Origin: Roseiarcus sp049509635
GTDB lineage: Bacteria > Pseudomonadota > Alphaproteobacteria > Rhizobiales > Beijerinckiaceae
Direction: 5' to 3'
NCBI GenBank assembly: GCA_049509635.1
Contig: JBEKZS010000101.1
Span: forward strand, 1-16,454
Length of the DNA: 16,454 nt
A program made the translations under genes and the position numbers. The notes beneath the pieces were generated by a model. That model ran no database searches. It was not told where the DNA came from and worked only from the letters and a program-made list of their open reading frames with translations. Below are positions 14,701-16,454 of the stretch, in pieces (positions within the stretch are counted from its first letter, which is position 1; each line of letters opens with the position of its first letter).

Positions 14701-15453
14701 ATCCAGAAGGCGACCGTCGGCGGCCACAAGGTCTATCTGCACACCGGCGAATACGAGGACGGCCGGCTCGGCGAGATTTTCATCGACATGCACAAGGAAG
14801 GCGCCGCCTTCCGCAGCCTGATGAACAATTTCGCGATCGCGATCTCGCTCGGCCTGCAATATGGCGTGCCGCTCGAGGAATATGTCGAGGCCTTCACCTT
14901 CACCCGCTTCGAGCCGGCCGGCCTCGTCCAGGGCAATGACGCGATCAAGAACGCGACCTCGATCCTCGACTATGTCTTCCGCGAACTCGCGATCTCCTAC
15001 CTCGGCCGCAACGACCTCGCCCATGTCGCGCCCGAAGACCTCGCCCATGACGCGCTCGGCGGCGGGGTCGACCAGAGTAAGGCGCCCGATCAGGGCGCCC
15101 GCGCTTCGGTGGTCTCCAAGGGGCTGGTGCGCGCGAAGGCGGACAAGCTGATGCTGGTCCATGGCGGCGCGGGCGGCGAGGCGGGCGGGGCAGGGGCGGG
15201 CGCCCATGGCTGGGCGACCCAGGGCGCGACCGCGCTGAAGGGCGATGTGGCGGGCTACGTCGACGAGTCCCCAGCCGCGCTCGGCGGCGTGGCCTTCGCC
15301 GCGGCGCGCGAATCGGAGGCCGACAAGCGCGCGCAGGCGCGGATGCAGGGCTATGTCGGCGAGGCCTGTCCCGAATGCGGGAATTTCACGATGGTGCGCA
15401 ACGGGACGTGCCTGAAATGCGAGACTTGCGGGGGGACGACGGGGTGCTCGTGA
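11740..15453 (+). CDS. nrdJ: Adenosylcobalamin-dependent (class II) ribonucleoside-diphosphate reductase
   Basis: 1237 residues. Reduces ribonucleotides to deoxyribonucleotides using a cobalamin-derived thiyl radical, independent of oxygen. Seen: C199 in 'PQPHACFIQSVADDL' (redox cysteine), 'FKYGSGTGSNFSALRGENE', 'AIKSGGTTRRAAKMVVVDI', and the finger-loop 'SNPCSEYMFLDDTACNLASL' with N474, thiyl C476, E478 and the second redox cysteine C487, 11 residues on as in other NrdJ. The barrel continues with 'VVAPTGTIGLVMDCDTTGIE'. A TSCPD domain covers about 996-1085 ('HTGEYEDGRLGEIFIDMH'). The C-terminus is a cysteine-rich tail with C1210, C1213, C1224, C1227, C1230 and C1236, which should re-reduce the active site. 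No N-terminal ATP-cone is seen. GGGGAAA supports the 11740 start. Activity needs B12 from synthesis or uptake genes not in the window. Confidence 0.96.
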   Translation: MRIERRYTKAEVSPYALIDFQRTRSEIRNPDGSIVFALDDIEVPAGWSQVAADVLAQKYFRKAGVPARLKRVEETGVPAFLWRSVPDEAAFESLPRNERAGPETSARQVFDRLAGAWAYWGWKGGYFQGEEDARAYWDETRFMLARQMAAPNSPQWFNTGLHWAYGVDGPGQGHFYVDFETGRLVKSKSAYEHPQPHACFIQSVADDLVNEGGIMDLWVREARLFKYGSGTGSNFSALRGENEKLSGGGRSSGLMSFLKIGDRAAGAIKSGGTTRRAAKMVVVDIDHPDIEAYIDWKVKEEQKVAALVTGSRIVRRHLKAILKACVNCEGSGDDCFDVDKNPALKREVKAARRNEVPDGMIKRIIQFARQGFAHIEFDAYDTDWDSEAYLTVSGQNSNNSVRVADAFLQAVENDADWRLTRRLDGKVHKTLKARELWDKIGYAAWASADPGLQYHTTINDWHTCPASGPIRASNPCSEYMFLDDTACNLASLNLLQFRDPVTRRFDVASLEHAVRLWTLTLEISVTMAQFPSKEIARNSYDYRTLGLGFANIGGLLMSCGIAYDSDEGRAICGALSAIMTGGAYAASAVMAAKLGAFPGHKPNAAAMLRVIRNHARAAEGEAAGYDGLSVAPTPLDHASLARAGAAWADLSDAARRVWREALALGAQHGYRNAQVSVVAPTGTIGLVMDCDTTGIEPDFALVKHKKLAGGGYFKIINRAVPEALRALGYHESHIAEIEAYAVGHASLGQAPGINHASLRARGFDSAALAKVDAALAGAFDLRFVFNKWTLGADFLTGALKIPAEKLEEPGFDLLSQLGFTRAEIEAANIHVCGAMTVEGAPHLKPAHYGVFDCANPCGRTGKRYLSVASHIRMMAASQPFISGAISKTINMPNDATVEDCKDAYMMSWRLALKANALYRDGSKLSQPLNSQLIDNDEDEEVDAVEAIVAANTPARAAAVAERIVERIIERVERQRERERLPNRRKSYIQKATVGGHKVYLHTGEYEDGRLGEIFIDMHKEGAAFRSLMNNFAIAISLGLQYGVPLEEYVEAFTFTRFEPAGLVQGNDAIKNATSILDYVFRELAISYLGRNDLAHVAPEDLAHDALGGGVDQSKAPDQGARASVVSKGLVRAKADKLMLVHGGAGGEAGGAGAGAHGWATQGATALKGDVAGYVDESPAALGGVAFAAARESEADKRAQARMQGYVGEACPECGNFTMVRNGTCLKCETCGGTTGCS

Positions 15454-15594
15454 GACGTGCCGACGAATTGGTGAGCGCCTCAAAGTTTTGTGCGGTTTTG
15501 TTTTTCTGCCGCCACATGCCCAGAGCCTAGGCATTCCGTTCTGGAACCTAAATGCCGCATCCACATGGCTGCGGGATTGCCCTAGGAGCCTACC
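15454..15594. other. Spacer with compositional break and small inverted repeats
   Basis: This stretch leaves the very GC-rich style of nrdJ. It holds a T-rich run (about 15484-15506) with a direct repeat GTTTTGT-gcg-GTTTTGT, a palindrome GCCTAGGC (15525-15532), GCATT/AATGC arms (15531-15535 and 15551-15555) around GTTC-tg-GAAC, and CCGCA/TGCGG arms (15555-15559 and 15570-15574). None is followed by a T-tract in the right place, so I do not call a terminator. Confidence 0.5.
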
Positions 15595-16454
15595 TTGATT
15601 GAGTTGGCATTGAGATCGGCGACTCAGACGACCGGCGAACGGAAGTTCATTCGCCTACGCGTCGTCTTTCGATTTTTCTGGCGCGCCTTTTTGAGCGCAA
15701 TCTCTGCGATTTTTCTTTATCTGTCCGCCGCATCAGTAGCTCTTGGTAATTCTGACGATTGCGATAGTGCTAGCGATTACGTTGCGTGGAATATTTGCGT
15801 GCAGAAATCCGCTGCGTCTCTGGATGAAAAGCTCAATCGCATCTATCGCAAGGTAATGTCGAAACTTAAAACATCCCCCGATGCAACAAAGGTTCTGGTG
15901 ACAGCGCAACGGAAATGGATCGATTTCCGCGATGCACAATGTAAACTCGACGGTTTCCCAAGTCTCGGTACGGATATCAATTCCACTGTTGTCACCGAAT
16001 GCATTGATCGTTTTGCGAAGCAAAGAACGGAAGATTTACTCCGTATGCTTATGTGCGGGAGCATTGATAAAATCTGCATAGTGCCCGCACATGTCAGCGC
16101 CTCGATAAATCAGACGCAAACGGAAACGCTTAAACAGCCTCAACCAGCGGATCAGGGGGTTCCGTTCGAATCGCTAGATATTGTAGGTAATTACCGGGTT
16201 TCCGGCCAGTGGTTTCCTCAAGAGGTCAAGAACTATGCCGGACTGAGCGGACCGGCTAAATTTGTTTTCTCTGACGTCAAAACGGGTAACACTTTCAGTG
16301 CACAAGTCAGCGGTATCGCGTTATTACCCAAGGATTACTGGAAAAACAAAGGTATTTCCGTAAATTCCGTTGAGATTGTAGATCTAGTTGAAAAACTGAA
16401 ATCTTCGGGCGTGATTAAAATCACGCTGTCTACTGAAACGAGAGCGCAAATACA
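15595..16454 (+). CDS. Secreted LprI-like (DUF1311) protein with extra C-terminal region, 3' end outside window
   Basis: 286 residues to the window edge, no stop. A TTG at 15595 follows AGGAG at 15584-15588 with six bases between; the frame opens after a TAG at 15583-15585 and has no earlier start. Residues about 15-50 are basic then hydrophobic ('FRFFWRAFLSAISAIFLYLS' 'AASVALG'), a signal peptide or anchor. The LprI/DUF1311 domain follows (about 54-150): C56, C68, C116 and C136 in the expected spacing, 'SLDEKLNRIYRKVM' and the hallmark 'AQRKWIDFRDAQC'. Relatives are periplasmic lysozyme inhibitors or uncharacterised proteins. After a second Cys pair (C154, C161) and a polar linker comes a beta-rich region ('VGNYRVSGQWFPQEVKNYAG', 'PAKFVFSDVKTGNTFSAQVS') that I do not recognise. 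GC is far lower than upstream, which suggests transfer. Confidence 0.78.
   Translation, partial: MIELALRSATQTTGERKFIRLRVVFRFFWRAFLSAISAIFLYLSAASVALGNSDDCDSASDYVAWNICVQKSAASLDEKLNRIYRKVMSKLKTSPDATKVLVTAQRKWIDFRDAQCKLDGFPSLGTDINSTVVTECIDRFAKQRTEDLLRMLMCGSIDKICIVPAHVSASINQTQTETLKQPQPADQGVPFESLDIVGNYRVSGQWFPQEVKNYAGLSGPAKFVFSDVKTGNTFSAQVSGIALLPKDYWKNKGISVNSVEIVDLVEKLKSSGVIKITLSTETRAQI

Noticed and set aside
11491..15564. A 1357-codon open frame on the minus strand opposite nrdJ
   Set aside because: It is a shadow of strongly GC-biased codons. The plus strand encodes an unmistakable NrdJ, and the minus frame is low-complexity, rich in Arg/Ala/Gly/Asp, with no domain.
15733..16079. Minus-strand small open frames (96 and 78 codons) over the LprI-like gene
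   Set aside because: They are antisense to a frame with clear DUF1311 motifs and show no domain or ribosome site of their own.

Overview
The window looks like a chromosomal segment of a GC-rich alphaproteobacterium, most likely Hyphomicrobiales (Rhizobiales). Three things point there. It carries a stand-alone NDUFA12-type complex I subunit gene next to a DUF2155 gene. It has a COX15-type (type 2) heme A synthase next to DUF2842. It has a very large (about 1240 aa) B12-dependent ribonucleotide reductase of the rhizobial kind. I cannot fix genus or species from sequence alone. No phage, IS, CRISPR, tRNA or rRNA was recognised.

Layout. (1) 1-1753: a truncated CelD-like GNAT gene (minus strand, TTG start) diverges from a polysaccharide deacetylase gene, which suggests a cell-surface polysaccharide neighbourhood. 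(2) 1757-3680: a small DUF2842 membrane protein gene diverges from the heme A synthase gene ctaA/COX15, followed by a DUF29 gene. (3) 3722-5838: an O-acetylhomoserine sulfhydrylase gene (metY) on the minus strand diverges from aat, the N-end-rule leucyl/phenylalanyl transferase. (4) 5919-10122: a four-gene Anbu module on the plus strand: circularly permuted ATP-grasp, alpha-E protein, transglutaminase-like peptidase, and the proteasome-like peptidase Anbu. (5) 10140-11317: DUF2155 and NDUFA12 genes on the minus strand. (6) 11318-15453: a regulatory region with two NrdR-like boxes exactly 31 bp apart over a good sigma70-type promoter, then nrdJ. (7) 15454-16454: base composition drops sharply and an LprI/DUF1311-like secreted protein gene begins, with a TTG start; it runs off the window.

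How the genes may work together. The Anbu module is the least understood system here. An amidoligase-like ATP-grasp enzyme, an alpha-E partner, a transglutaminase-fold peptidase and a self-compartmentalising Ntn hydrolase are predicted by comparative genomics to make, process or remove a peptide or peptide tag; the substrate is unknown. Its placement between aat and DUF2155/NDUFA12, genes I recall as neighbours in many rhizobial genomes, suggests insertion or rearrangement. The NrdR operator in front of nrdJ links deoxynucleotide synthesis to nucleotide status and also fixes the nrdJ start at 11740. The AT-richer right end probably marks acquired DNA.
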